Of a stretch of DNA of 64,000 nt, positions 25,205 through 33,201 are shown one piece after another. Position numbers and translations under genes: made by a program. The notes below the pieces were generated by a model that worked only from the letters and a program-made list of their open reading frames with translations, had not been told where the DNA came from and did not search any database. The first letter of the stretch is position 1. Each line of letters starts with the position of its first letter. Origin of the DNA: Rubrivivax sp. (lineage in GTDB: Bacteria > Pseudomonadota > Gammaproteobacteria > Burkholderiales > Burkholderiaceae_C); assembly GCA_030653505.1 (NCBI GenBank), contig JAURZK010000064.1:1-64000 (forward strand). Reading direction: 5' to 3'.

Positions 25205-26511
25205 CGGCCAGTGTGCAGCTGGCGCAGGGTGCCGGCTCGGTGCGACGGCCTCGCCGTATCCCGGCCGGCTCGACCGTGATCTACAGCGACGCGGCTTCGG
25301 TCACCGGCCTCGACACGTTCCCGGTCTGGGGCCAGAGCCCGCCGGCGGTCGGCACGCAGCCCACGCTCGCGGGCAATAAGGTGCTGAAGTACGTCTTCGG
25401 CGCGCTCTACCAGGGCATCGCCTGGGCCGGCAGCCCGCAGGACGTGTCGGGCAAGGGCAACCTGCACCTGGACTTCTTCTCGCCCGACATCACGAGCGTG
25501 AAAGTCTCGATCATCAGCGCCGGCAAGGAGAACTTCGTCACCAAGACAGTGACGCCGGGCAGCTGGAACGCCGTCGACATCGACATGGCGCTCTACACCG
25601 TGCCCGACAAGACCGCGATCATCCAGATCAAGCTCGAGCCGAACGTGGCCGGCACGCTCTACGTCGACAACATCTACTTCGCGGGCGCAACCACCGGCAG
25701 CGGGGGCGGTGCGGGCAGTTGCGCCGCAGCGGGCGCCGACATGGGCGCCGGCGGCCCGCAGACACTGGTGCTCGGCACGGGCGACAGCAAGGGCATCTTC
25801 GCCGCCGGCGAGGGCATCTTCGCCTTCGACTACAGGGGCAGCCTCGACTCCCTCGGCAACTTCGCGGCATGGCCCGGCGGGCGCAGCGACGGCACACCCG
25901 GCTGCGGCACCATCGGCTACTTCAACGACACGGCGATGAGCACCTCACCGCAGAAGCTCGACGAGGGCGGCTGGATCGTCGGCACCTCGCTCGACCCGGG
26001 CGGCACGCCCAACTTCTTCCGCTACTTCGTGCTCACCGCGCCGAGTTCGACCTTCTCTTCTTCGTACATGGGCCTGTTCGCCAACGCGCCCAACAACGGC
26101 ACGCTCGACGTCAGCAGCTTCGGCAGCATCAAGTTCAGGCTCTGGGGCCCGGCCGAGATGTACCAGCAGTCCAACCTCAACCCGGTGCTCGAGATGGTGC
26201 TCTCGGGCCCGAAGGTGGCGGGTTGCACGGCCACCGGCTCGGGCGGCACCGAGATCGCCAGGAACGTGACGGCGAACCTGAAGATCGGTGCGGACTCGGC
26301 CTACAAGGTCGGTCTGGCCGGGTTCACGGTCAAGGGCGTCTGCGGCACGGACAGCAACGCCACGGCGGTGGCGTCGGTACTGTCCAAGCTGTCGCGGGTG
26401 GCCTTCACGGTGCCGGCCAGCAGCTTCAACTTCGTCAACGCCAACCCGGGCGCAGCACCTTCGTATTCGTCGGGGCTGACCCTCGGTCCGATCGGGTTCA
26501 CGAACAACTGA
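25201..26511 (+). CDS. Secreted-type carbohydrate-binding-like protein lacking a signal peptide
   Basis: A 436-residue frame beginning at a GTG that overlaps the previous stop (GTGA). The sequence looks extracellular: residues about 22-165 form a beta-rich jelly-roll-like module (VIYSDAASVTGLDTF, later LYVDNIYFAG) like those appended to secreted glycosidases; a Gly/Ser linker (GSGGGAGS) follows, then a second beta-rich region with paired cysteines (C-GTIG, GCTATG, GVCGTD). Yet residues 1-21 are not a signal peptide. Either the true 5' end was lost when this sequence was joined to the GNAT gene, or the protein is cytoplasmic. No enzyme motif is recognised. Confidence 0.6.
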   Translation: MTASVQLAQGAGSVRRPRRIPAGSTVIYSDAASVTGLDTFPVWGQSPPAVGTQPTLAGNKVLKYVFGALYQGIAWAGSPQDVSGKGNLHLDFFSPDITSVKVSIISAGKENFVTKTVTPGSWNAVDIDMALYTVPDKTAIIQIKLEPNVAGTLYVDNIYFAGATTGSGGGAGSCAAAGADMGAGGPQTLVLGTGDSKGIFAAGEGIFAFDYRGSLDSLGNFAAWPGGRSDGTPGCGTIGYFNDTAMSTSPQKLDEGGWIVGTSLDPGGTPNFFRYFVLTAPSSTFSSSYMGLFANAPNNGTLDVSSFGSIKFRLWGPAEMYQQSNLNPVLEMVLSGPKVAGCTATGSGGTEIARNVTANLKIGADSAYKVGLAGFTVKGVCGTDSNATAVASVLSKLSRVAFTVPASSFNFVNANPGAAPSYSSGLTLGPIGFTNN

Positions 26512-26521
26512 TCGGCCCCTT

Positions 26522-26540
26522 GGCCGGGCTGCGCCCGGCC
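26522..26540 (+). terminator. Hairpin downstream of the secreted-type gene
   Basis: Perfect GGCCGGG / CCCGGCC stem with loop CTGCG, starting 11 bases after the stop at 26511. No T-run follows, so this is a weak terminator or an mRNA-end structure. The remaining bases to 26734 show nothing else. Confidence 0.4.
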
Positions 26541-26734
26541 CCGAACCGCGATGCTGGATGGCATCGCGGGTCGTCCGTGTGTGGCGCTCACCATCGAGAC
26601 TGCGAATGGCCACCGGCGCTTCGCTTCCGCGGCGCCCATGGCACAGGCGGGCAAAGCGGGGCGCCCAGCGGACAGGGTGATCGGGCCGACGGTGCGACAC
26701 TGCCGGCAGCCCGCTGCCCCTGCCCGTTCCCGAC

Positions 26735-28063
26735 ATGAACCCCGCCTCCCAACCTTCGCGCACGCCGGTGGTGCTGGCGCTGGGCGTGGCGCAGACGCTG
26801 GCCTGGGCATCGTCCTTCTACCTGCCGGCGATGCTGGCCGCGCCGATGTCGCGAGAGCTGGGTGTCGCCGTGCCCACCATTTACGCGCTGCTGTCGCTGG
26901 CACTGGTGGTCTCGGCGCTGCTGGGGCCGCTGGCCGGCCGCCTGATCGACCGCCACGGTGGCCGACCGGTGCTGATGGCCTGCAGCGGTGTCTTTGCGTT
27001 CGGCCTGACGGTGCTGGCCACGGCGCAGGGCCTGGCGTCGCTCACCCTCGCCTGGGTGCTGCTGGGCGTGGCCATGGGCTTCGGGCTCTACGACGCCGCC
27101 TTCGCCGCGCTCGTGCGGCTGTACGGCCCCCATGCACGCACCGCCATCACCGGCATCACCTTGCTTGCCGGCTTCGCCAGCACCGTGGGCTGGCCGCTGA
27201 CGGCGTGGCTGGAAGCGACCTGGGGCTGGCGCGTGGCCTGCGGCAGCTGGGCGCTGCTGCACCTGGTGCTGGCGCTGCCGCTGAATGCGATGCTGCCGCG
27301 ATCGATGCGTGCGGCGCCGCCCGCTGTCGCACCCGTTGCCGCGCCGCCTGCCGCGCCGCCTGCCGCGCGTTCTGCGGTGCCTCTTGCCGTGTCCGACCTG
27401 CCAGTCGCTGCGACAGCCGCCCCCGCTGGATTCCCACCCGAGACGGCCCATGCGGACCCCAGCGCGCCGAAGGTGACCGCGCGGCCGTCGCGCCCGGGCG
27501 GCGCACGCGAACTGCTGCTGGCGACCATCTTCGCGCTGATGAGCATCGTCAGCACCGGCGTGGCCACGCACCTGCCGGCGGTGCTGCAGGCGGCAGGCGC
27601 CACGCTGGCAGTGGCCGTCGCCACCGCCGCGCTGATGGGTCCGGCGCAGGTGGCGGCACGGCTGGTCGAGCTGGGCTTGATGCGCCGCCGCTCGCCGCTG
27701 CTGACGGCACGCGCCGCAGCGCTGGGCCACCCCGTGGCCGTGGCGCTGCTGGTGGCACTCGGCCCGCTGGGGGCGCTGCCCTTCGCCGTCGTGCACGGGC
27801 TGGGCAACGGCCTCGTCACCATCGTGCGTGGCACGCTGCCGCTGGCGCTCTTCGGTGCCGCGGGCTACGGCGCGCGCCAGGGCTGGCTCACGATGCCGGC
27901 TCGACTGCTGGGGGCGCTGGCGCCGTGGCTGTTCGGGCTGGCGCTGGCGCGCTGGGGGCTCGGTGCGCTGGGCCTGTCTGCAGCGCTGGCGCTGGCCGCC
28001 TTCGGCGGGCTGGTGCTGCTGCGTTTGCCGTCCGAAGCAGGCCGGCCTGCCGCCGCAGCTTAA
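26735..28063 (+). CDS. MFS transporter
   Basis: A 442-residue major-facilitator permease. Twelve hydrophobic segments in two sixes, separated by a long Ala/Pro-rich cytoplasmic loop (about 190-255). The MFS signature between helices 2 and 3 is recognisable as GRLIDRHGGRPV. Substrate cannot be told; the resemblance is to the cyanate/organic-anion-like group. It ends 62 bases before nikR, so co-transcription with the nickel regulator is possible, but no nickel-specific motif (for example a His-rich loop) is seen in the permease. Confidence 0.85.
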   Translation: MNPASQPSRTPVVLALGVAQTLAWASSFYLPAMLAAPMSRELGVAVPTIYALLSLALVVSALLGPLAGRLIDRHGGRPVLMACSGVFAFGLTVLATAQGLASLTLAWVLLGVAMGFGLYDAAFAALVRLYGPHARTAITGITLLAGFASTVGWPLTAWLEATWGWRVACGSWALLHLVLALPLNAMLPRSMRAAPPAVAPVAAPPAAPPAARSAVPLAVSDLPVAATAAPAGFPPETAHADPSAPKVTARPSRPGGARELLLATIFALMSIVSTGVATHLPAVLQAAGATLAVAVATAALMGPAQVAARLVELGLMRRRSPLLTARAAALGHPVAVALLVALGPLGALPFAVVHGLGNGLVTIVRGTLPLALFGAAGYGARQGWLTMPARLLGALAPWLFGLALARWGLGALGLSAALALAAFGGLVLLRLPSEAGRPAAAA

Positions 28064-28125
28064 GTGCGGCCGGTTCGTCGGCAGAATGCACCCAGGGCGC
28101 ACGGGCGCAGCGAAAGGCCGGCACG

Positions 28126-28590
28126 ATGGAACGCTTCACGATCTCTCTGGACGACCACCTGGCCGCCGCCTTCGACCAGTGGACAGCCCAGCGCGGCTAC
28201 GCCAACCGTTCCGAGGCCGTGCGTGACCTGCTGCGCGCCGAGCTCGAACGCTCGCGCCAGGCGGCGCCGCAGGGCCTGCACTGCGTGGCCTGCCTGTCCT
28301 ACGTCTACAACCACCACGAGCGCGACCTGGGCGAGCGCCTCACCGCCATGCACCACGCCCATCACGACCTCACGCTCGCCACCACCCACGTGCACCTGGA
28401 CCACGAGCATTGCCTGGAGACCGTGCTGCTGCGCGGGCCTGCCGAGGTAGTGCGCAGCCTGGCCGACGCCGTGTGCGTCGAGCGCGGCGTGCACCACGGG
28501 CACCTCAACCTCATCGGCGTCGAGCCGCACGATCACCACCACCACGGCGGTGATGCCGAGCCGCACCTGCATCTCAAACCCGCGAACTGA
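28126..28590 (+). CDS. nikR: Nickel-responsive regulator NikR
   Basis: A 154-residue ribbon-helix-helix repressor with a C-terminal ACT-like nickel domain. Residues 1-45 are the DNA-binding RHH (RFTISLDDHLAAAFDQW, NRSEAVRDLLR). The nickel ligands of E. coli NikR (H76, H87, H89, C95) correspond to H77, H88, H90 and C96 here (motif THVHLDHEHCLE). The tail is unusually His-rich (HDHHHH, HLHL) and may add metal-binding capacity. NikR normally represses nickel uptake genes when Ni is abundant; no nik transporter is in the window. The start follows a purine-rich GAAAGG. Confidence 0.93.
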   Translation: MERFTISLDDHLAAAFDQWTAQRGYANRSEAVRDLLRAELERSRQAAPQGLHCVACLSYVYNHHERDLGERLTAMHHAHHDLTLATTHVHLDHEHCLETVLLRGPAEVVRSLADAVCVERGVHHGHLNLIGVEPHDHHHHGGDAEPHLHLKPAN

Positions 28591-28592
28591 TG

Positions 28593-28615
28593 CCCCGCAA
28601 GCGGGGGTAACCCCC
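28593..28615 (+). terminator. Candidate hairpin after nikR
   Basis: Two overlapping GC stems directly after the nikR stop: CCCCGC-AA-GCGGGG and GGGGG-TAA-CCCCC. They could form alternative hairpins. No T-run, so termination is uncertain. Confidence 0.35.
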
Positions 28616-28692
28616 CGTGGCCGCGGCGGCACCGCGGGCAGCGCGGTGCTATGGTCGGTCACGTGCCCCCGGCACGGCCAGGAGACCCGAAC

Positions 28693-28926
28693 GTGACGAT
28701 GCAAGTTGCCCCTGCCCCTGCCCTGAAGTCCCACCCCCGCGAGGAACTGCTCGGGGCCCTGCTCGATACCGTCGAGCTGCTGCACGGCCGCCGCGCGGCC
28801 GAGATCGGCCCTGGCTACATCGACGACTACGTGGCGCTGAACTGGCTGGAGTGGAACGGCGGCTCGCTGCGACTGACGGTCACCGGCGACAACATCCGCA
28901 AGCAGCTCAAGGCGCAGAAGGGCTGA
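28693..28926 (+). CDS. Small conserved-looking hypothetical protein
   Basis: A 77-residue protein. AGGAG at 28680-28684 sits eight bases before GTG 28693, making it a better start than ATG 28699 or earlier codons. The sequence has a helix with ELLGALLDTVELLHGRRAAE and then an acidic/aromatic segment (GYIDDYVALNWLEWNGG) and LTVTGDNI. No domain recognised. It lies 72 bases before the fumarylacetoacetase gene in the same direction; a link is not established. Confidence 0.65.
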   Translation: MTMQVAPAPALKSHPREELLGALLDTVELLHGRRAAEIGPGYIDDYVALNWLEWNGGSLRLTVTGDNIRKQLKAQKG

Positions 28927-28998
28927 CCGCGCGGCTGCTGCCGCGCGGCGTGAAGACGCGCCAGCGGCGCGCACTCGACTTCCGGCGATGATTGCGGC

Positions 28999-30330
28999 AT
29001 GGAACCCGTGACACTCACCGATGCCACGCACGACCCTGCGTTGCGCAGCTGGGTCGCCTCGGCCAACCGCCCGGCCTGCGACTTTCCCATCCAGAACCTG
29101 CCGCTCGGGCGTTTCCAGCTGCCCTCGGCCGAAGGCGGCGAGACCGTGCCGCCGCGCGTGGGCGTGGCCATCGGCGACCAGGTGCTCGACTTCAAGCTCG
29201 CCGCTGCGCAGTGCCCCTGGGCCGAAGACGTCTACCCGCTGCTCGAACCGCTGGCCGCAGGCGACCTGGCGGTCTTCATGGCGATGGGACGGCCCGCCTG
29301 GCAGCTGCTGCGCAACGCGCTCTCGGCGGCGCTGGCAGAAGGCAGCGACCAGGGGCCTTTCCTCGAGCTCTGCCTGCACCCGCAGGCGGGGCTGGCGATG
29401 CTGATGCCGTGCACGGTGCGCGACTACACCGATTTCTACATCGGCATCCACCACGCCACGGCCATCGGCCAGATGCTGCGCCCCGACAACCCGCTGCTGC
29501 CGAACTACAAGTGGCTGCCCATCGGCTATCACGGGCGCGCCTCGTCGGTGGGCCTGGGCGGCCCGCTGCGGCGCCCGCGCGGTCAAATCCGCCTGGCCGC
29601 AGATGCGCCCCCGGTCTACGCACCCACGCGCCGGCTCGATTACGAGATGGAGCTGGGCCTGTGGGTGGGCGTGGGCAACAAGGCCGGTGAGCCGGTGGAC
29701 ATGGCCGAAGCCGAAGACAGGCTCTTCGGCGTCACGGTGCTCAACGACTGGTCGGCGCGCGACCTCCAGTCGTGGGAGTACCAGCCGCTGGGGCCATTCC
29801 TGTCGAAGAGCTTTGCCACCTCGGTGTCGCCGTGGGTCGTCAGCTTCGAGGCGCTGGCACCCTTTCGCCGCCCGCAGCAGCGGCCGCCCGGCGACCCGTT
29901 GCCGCTGACGTATCTGGACTCGCCCGCCAACCGCGCCCACGGCAGCTTCGGCATCACGCTCGAGGCCTGGCTGCAGACCGCCCGCATGCGCGCCGCGCGG
30001 CTGCCGGCGGTGCGTCTGTCGCAGGCCGACATGGCCGAGGCCGCGTACTGGACGCCAGCGCAGCTGCTGGCCCACCACACCAGCAACGGCTGCCCGCTGG
30101 CCACCGGCGACCTCTTCGGCACCGGAACGCTTTCGGGGCCCGGGGTCGGGCAGGGCGGCAGCCTGATGGAGTTGTCGCGCGGCGGCCGCGAGCCGCTGCT
30201 GCTTCCCGGCGGCGAACAGCGCTGCTTCCTCGAGGACGGGGACACCGTGGCCCTGCGCGCCTACTGCGAAGCGCCGGGCGCCGTGCGCATCGGGCTGGGG
30301 GCCGTGGCGGGCACCGTGGTGGGCGGCTGA
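28999..30330 (+). CDS. fahA: Fumarylacetoacetase
   Basis: Last enzyme of tyrosine/homogentisate breakdown, splitting fumarylacetoacetate into fumarate and acetoacetate. The 443 residues match the family's 420-430 plus small insertions. The N-terminal SH3-like domain has PLGRFQLPS; the catalytic domain shows DFYIGIHHATAIGQMLRP (metal ligand Asp and catalytic His), PIGYHGRASSV, DYEMELGLWVG (metal Glu residues) and LNDWSARDLQSWEYQPLGPFLSK-type. All catalytic positions I can place are present. Unusually, homogentisate dioxygenase and hpd are not beside it. Confidence 0.94.
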   Translation: MEPVTLTDATHDPALRSWVASANRPACDFPIQNLPLGRFQLPSAEGGETVPPRVGVAIGDQVLDFKLAAAQCPWAEDVYPLLEPLAAGDLAVFMAMGRPAWQLLRNALSAALAEGSDQGPFLELCLHPQAGLAMLMPCTVRDYTDFYIGIHHATAIGQMLRPDNPLLPNYKWLPIGYHGRASSVGLGGPLRRPRGQIRLAADAPPVYAPTRRLDYEMELGLWVGVGNKAGEPVDMAEAEDRLFGVTVLNDWSARDLQSWEYQPLGPFLSKSFATSVSPWVVSFEALAPFRRPQQRPPGDPLPLTYLDSPANRAHGSFGITLEAWLQTARMRAARLPAVRLSQADMAEAAYWTPAQLLAHHTSNGCPLATGDLFGTGTLSGPGVGQGGSLMELSRGGREPLLLPGGEQRCFLEDGDTVALRAYCEAPGAVRIGLGAVAGTVVGG

Positions 30331-30433
30331 CGGCGCCGCCCCGCACGGCGCGTCACCCACGCGGCGAAATGCACCACCGCCGCGCCGCTTATGCCGCGTT
30401 GGTGCCGGCGCCGGCTGCGCACAATCCGTTCAG

Positions 30434-31945
30434 ATGATGGACGATTTGCGCCTGGCTGCCGTGGCCGCCCGCGTGGTGGCCTGGCACAACCGCCACCCGC
30501 TGGCACGCCGCATTTCCGCGGCCCAAGTGCACGCGGTGGGTTATGTCGGGCTGCCCTTCGCGGCGGCCGCCGGTGCCGACCTCGCGGCCGCGGCTGCAGA
30601 CGGCGGCGCCGCGGCGACCACAGGCCACGCCGGCGTGGCGGCGCCTGCGACCGACGCCGAGCTGCCTGCACTGGCCACGCTGCAGCCGGACTTCAGCGAA
30701 GACTTCATCGACCCGCTGCACCCGCGTGCCGTCGCGCGCTTTGCCGGCCGCGTCGGCCAGGTGCAGGCGCGCCCGCCCGGCGACGGCCCGGTGCGCGACG
30801 TGCCCGCCGACGGCAAGCACACCGGCCTGCAGCCGTGGCGGGTCTACCTGCTCACTGCTGTCATCGAGACCAGCACACGCAAGAGCCGCGTGCTGATAGG
30901 CACCGGGTTGACGGCGCCGGTGCTGGGCTGGCGCATCTTCGACAACGCGCGGGTGGCTGCGCTGGCCGGCTTGGTGGCGCTGGTCGTCGGCGTGCCGGCC
31001 TGGCTGCTGCAGCCAGACGACAGGCCGACGCCGTCGCTGCATGCGGCGGCGCGCGCGGGGGACTTGCCGGCGTCTGCCGCGTTTGCCGAGTCTTCCGCGT
31101 CGCCCGCTTCCGCCGCGTCTGACGGGCCCGACGGGTCCGACGGGTCCGACGGGGCGGCCGCTTCTGCCACCTCTGCCGCGTCGGTTGCATCGGCCGCCGC
31201 AGCGCAAAGCGCGCTCGCCGCTGCACCCGTGGCAGTGCCCCCGTCGGTGCCTGCTTCGGCCACCGGCGAAGCGGTCGCGCCGGCGGATGTCGCCACCGCA
31301 TCCTTGTCGGTGGGCGCCGGCATCGGCGGCACCGAGGTGCCAGCCGCGGTCACGCCGCATGCGCGGCGCGGCGCTGCGTCGAGTGCCTCACGCTTGGCGC
31401 CCTTGGTGCCCGCGGTGCCGGGGCGGCTCGCTGCGCTGGGCGGGGGCGCGCCGTCCATCCGGCCCGTGATCAGCAACGATGACAAGGCGCGAGCCCGCCA
31501 GGCTCGCGAGACCTGGGTTGCGAGCCGCGACAGGGCAGCGCAGGAACATCCCGAAGCGCCGTCGGACGTCGCCTCCGCACCCGAGCTGGCGCGCAGCCTT
31601 GCGCCGCTGCCCGCACCCGGTCCCCAGCCCGCGCCGGCCCCGGCGCAGGCGCGGGTGCAGCCGGCGTTCACTCCCGCTGCGACTGTGGCAGGCCCCGCGC
31701 CCGCTTCGGCCACCTTTGCGCTGTCCACGCGTACGCTGCGCACCCGTGCCGAGGCCGAACAGGTGCAGGTGGCCATGCGCTCGCTGCTGCGCACCGTCGG
31801 CGCCAGCGACCTGAAGGTCGACGTGCTGCCCCAGGGCGAAGACTGGCGTGTCGTCGCGCTGCCCTTCACGCAGCGTACGGCGGCCGACAAGGCGCGTACG
31901 CTGCTCGTCTCGCGCGGCATGCGTGTCGTGGTGATCGACTTCTAG
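30434..31945 (+). CDS. Single-pass membrane protein with C-terminal SPOR-like domain
   Basis: A 503-residue protein of unrecognised family. Residues 1-172 are a cytoplasmic soluble region, 173-192 a single membrane helix (VAALAGLVALVVGVPAWLL), then a long Ala/Ser/Pro-rich linker to about 425, and a compact end domain (FALSTRTLRTRAEAEQVQ, then LPQGEDWRVVALPFTQR) with the beta-alpha-beta layout of peptidoglycan-binding SPOR domains. The order suggests a cell-wall-linked inner-membrane protein. Two ATGs are adjacent at the start; the first is used. The linker DNA holds a short tandem repeat (31121-31147). Confidence 0.65.
   Translation: MMDDLRLAAVAARVVAWHNRHPLARRISAAQVHAVGYVGLPFAAAAGADLAAAAADGGAAATTGHAGVAAPATDAELPALATLQPDFSEDFIDPLHPRAVARFAGRVGQVQARPPGDGPVRDVPADGKHTGLQPWRVYLLTAVIETSTRKSRVLIGTGLTAPVLGWRIFDNARVAALAGLVALVVGVPAWLLQPDDRPTPSLHAAARAGDLPASAAFAESSASPASAASDGPDGSDGSDGAAASATSAASVASAAAAQSALAAAPVAVPPSVPASATGEAVAPADVATASLSVGAGIGGTEVPAAVTPHARRGAASSASRLAPLVPAVPGRLAALGGGAPSIRPVISNDDKARARQARETWVASRDRAAQEHPEAPSDVASAPELARSLAPLPAPGPQPAPAPAQARVQPAFTPAATVAGPAPASATFALSTRTLRTRAEAEQVQVAMRSLLRTVGASDLKVDVLPQGEDWRVVALPFTQRTAADKARTLLVSRGMRVVVIDF
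31121..31147 (+). repeat. 9-bp tandem repeat inside the SPOR-like gene
   Basis: Three copies of GACGGG(C/T)CC followed by a partial fourth encode Asp-Gly-Pro/Ser units in the periplasmic linker. It is in frame, so copy-number change would only alter linker length. Confidence 0.7.
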
Positions 31946-31959
31946 TCGGCGCGGGCCGT

Positions 31960-32520
31960 TCAGGGCCGGCGCGCGACGTGGAAGACGACGGCCTGCTCGG
32001 CCATGCGCCCCTGGTCGTCGGCCACGCGCAGCAGCAGCCTGTGCGTGCCCTGCGGCATGCGCGCACCTTCGACCACCACGCCGCGTTCGCTGAGCCGGGC
32101 CTGGCGCTGCAGCCGCTCGGTGAGGTCGATCTTCAGCAGACCGTAGAGCAGGCGAAAGCTGTCGGGCACGATGCGCGCACCCGGCGCGGGGCGGAACCTC
32201 ACCTCCAGGCGCAGAGGTGAGTTCACCGTCGCCTCGCCCGCCGGTGTGACGACCTCGATGGCCGGCGCGCTGCCTGGCCCGGGCGGCTGCGGCACGCCGC
32301 GCGAGCGCGGCTGCGGTGCCGCGGCCGCACCGGCCGAGGTCGCTGCGGCGGCGGCGCGCTGCGCCTCTTCCTCGGTGACGAGATCGAAGGCCGTCGCGGC
32401 GGGATCGGCTGCAAGGGCCGGCGCCCAAGCTTGCAGCGCCAGCCCGCAGACGAGCGCGCCGCCCAGCAGCACGCGCCGTGTCGCCGCGAGGGGTGTGCGT
32501 CGGGCTTGCAGCTTGGACAT
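31960..32520 (-). CDS. Exported hypothetical protein
   Basis: A 186-residue protein with a signal peptide (residues about 1-37, hydrophobic VLLGGALVCGLALQAWAPALA, cleavage ALA-AD). A Pro/Ala-rich segment follows, then a beta-rich domain with IEVVTPAGEATVNSPLRLEVRF and HRLLLRVADDQGR, resembling an Ig-like or bacterial repeat fold. Start ATG 32520 has AGGAG six bases upstream and is preferred to GTG 32526. It is 13 bases after the acyltransferase in the same direction, so they are probably co-transcribed. Function unknown. Confidence 0.75.
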   Translation of the reverse strand: MSKLQARRTPLAATRRVLLGGALVCGLALQAWAPALAADPAATAFDLVTEEEAQRAAAAATSAGAAAAPQPRSRGVPQPPGPGSAPAIEVVTPAGEATVNSPLRLEVRFRPAPGARIVPDSFRLLYGLLKIDLTERLQRQARLSERGVVVEGARMPQGTHRLLLRVADDQGRMAEQAVVFHVARRP

Positions 32521-32533
32521 GGTCACTCCTGGC

Positions 32534-33124
32534 TCACTCGGGGGCGAACTGCGACGCGTTGCGTCCCTGCACGCCGACGTAGAAGCGCTTGATCTCGACC
32601 ATGTCGGCGTCGATGTCGCCCGTGGGCCTGAACACCGGCCCCAGCACGGCGCGCTTGCGTGCGTAGTCCAGCGAAGTCAGGATGATGGGCACCTTGGCTT
32701 CCACTGCAATGTAGTAGAAGCCCGTCTTCCAGTGCCGCGTCTTGCCGCGTGTGCCTTCGGGCGGCACCACCAGCTGCATCGGTCCGTCGGCAGCGGCCAG
32801 CGCCGCGGCCGAGGCCGACACCAGGTTGTTGCTCTTGCTGCGGTCCACCGCGATGCCGCCCAGCGAGCGCATCAGCGGGCCGAAGGGAAAGCCGAAGATG
32901 CTGCGCTTGCCCATCCAGCGGATGTTCAGGCGCAGCACGAAGGCGCAGACCAGGGTGTAGGGCAGGTCCCAGTTGCTGGTGTGCGGCGCGGCGATCAGCA
33001 CACACTTTTGCGCCTCGTCGGGCAGCGCACCTTCCACCGTCCAGCCGTTGCAACGCAGGAAGGCGCGCGATGCGGCGCGCAGCAGCGTATTGACCACCGG
33101 GGTGTCGAAGATCGTGCGGGGCAT
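32534..33124 (-). CDS. 1-acylglycerol-3-phosphate acyltransferase-family protein
   Basis: A 196-residue PlsC-type acyltransferase. It shows the catalytic HX4D box as HTSNWD near residue 45, the substrate-binding FPFGPLMRSLGGIAVDRS region, and the third motif PPEGTRGK. The chain is short and starts MPRTIFDTP, as in the small bacterial lysophospholipid acyltransferase group; upstream frame extension overlaps the PFK promoter region and is not used. Likely acts at the inner-membrane surface on a lysophospholipid; specificity unknown. Confidence 0.87.
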   Translation of the reverse strand: MPRTIFDTPVVNTLLRAASRAFLRCNGWTVEGALPDEAQKCVLIAAPHTSNWDLPYTLVCAFVLRLNIRWMGKRSIFGFPFGPLMRSLGGIAVDRSKSNNLVSASAAALAAADGPMQLVVPPEGTRGKTRHWKTGFYYIAVEAKVPIILTSLDYARKRAVLGPVFRPTGDIDADMVEIKRFYVGVQGRNASQFAPE

Positions 33125-33201
33125 GAGGGCGGGGATGCGGTGGCGGGGCGCATTGTCGCCGCCGCGCCGGCTGCACAATGCAACGCAGGAGGAAACAAGC
33201 C

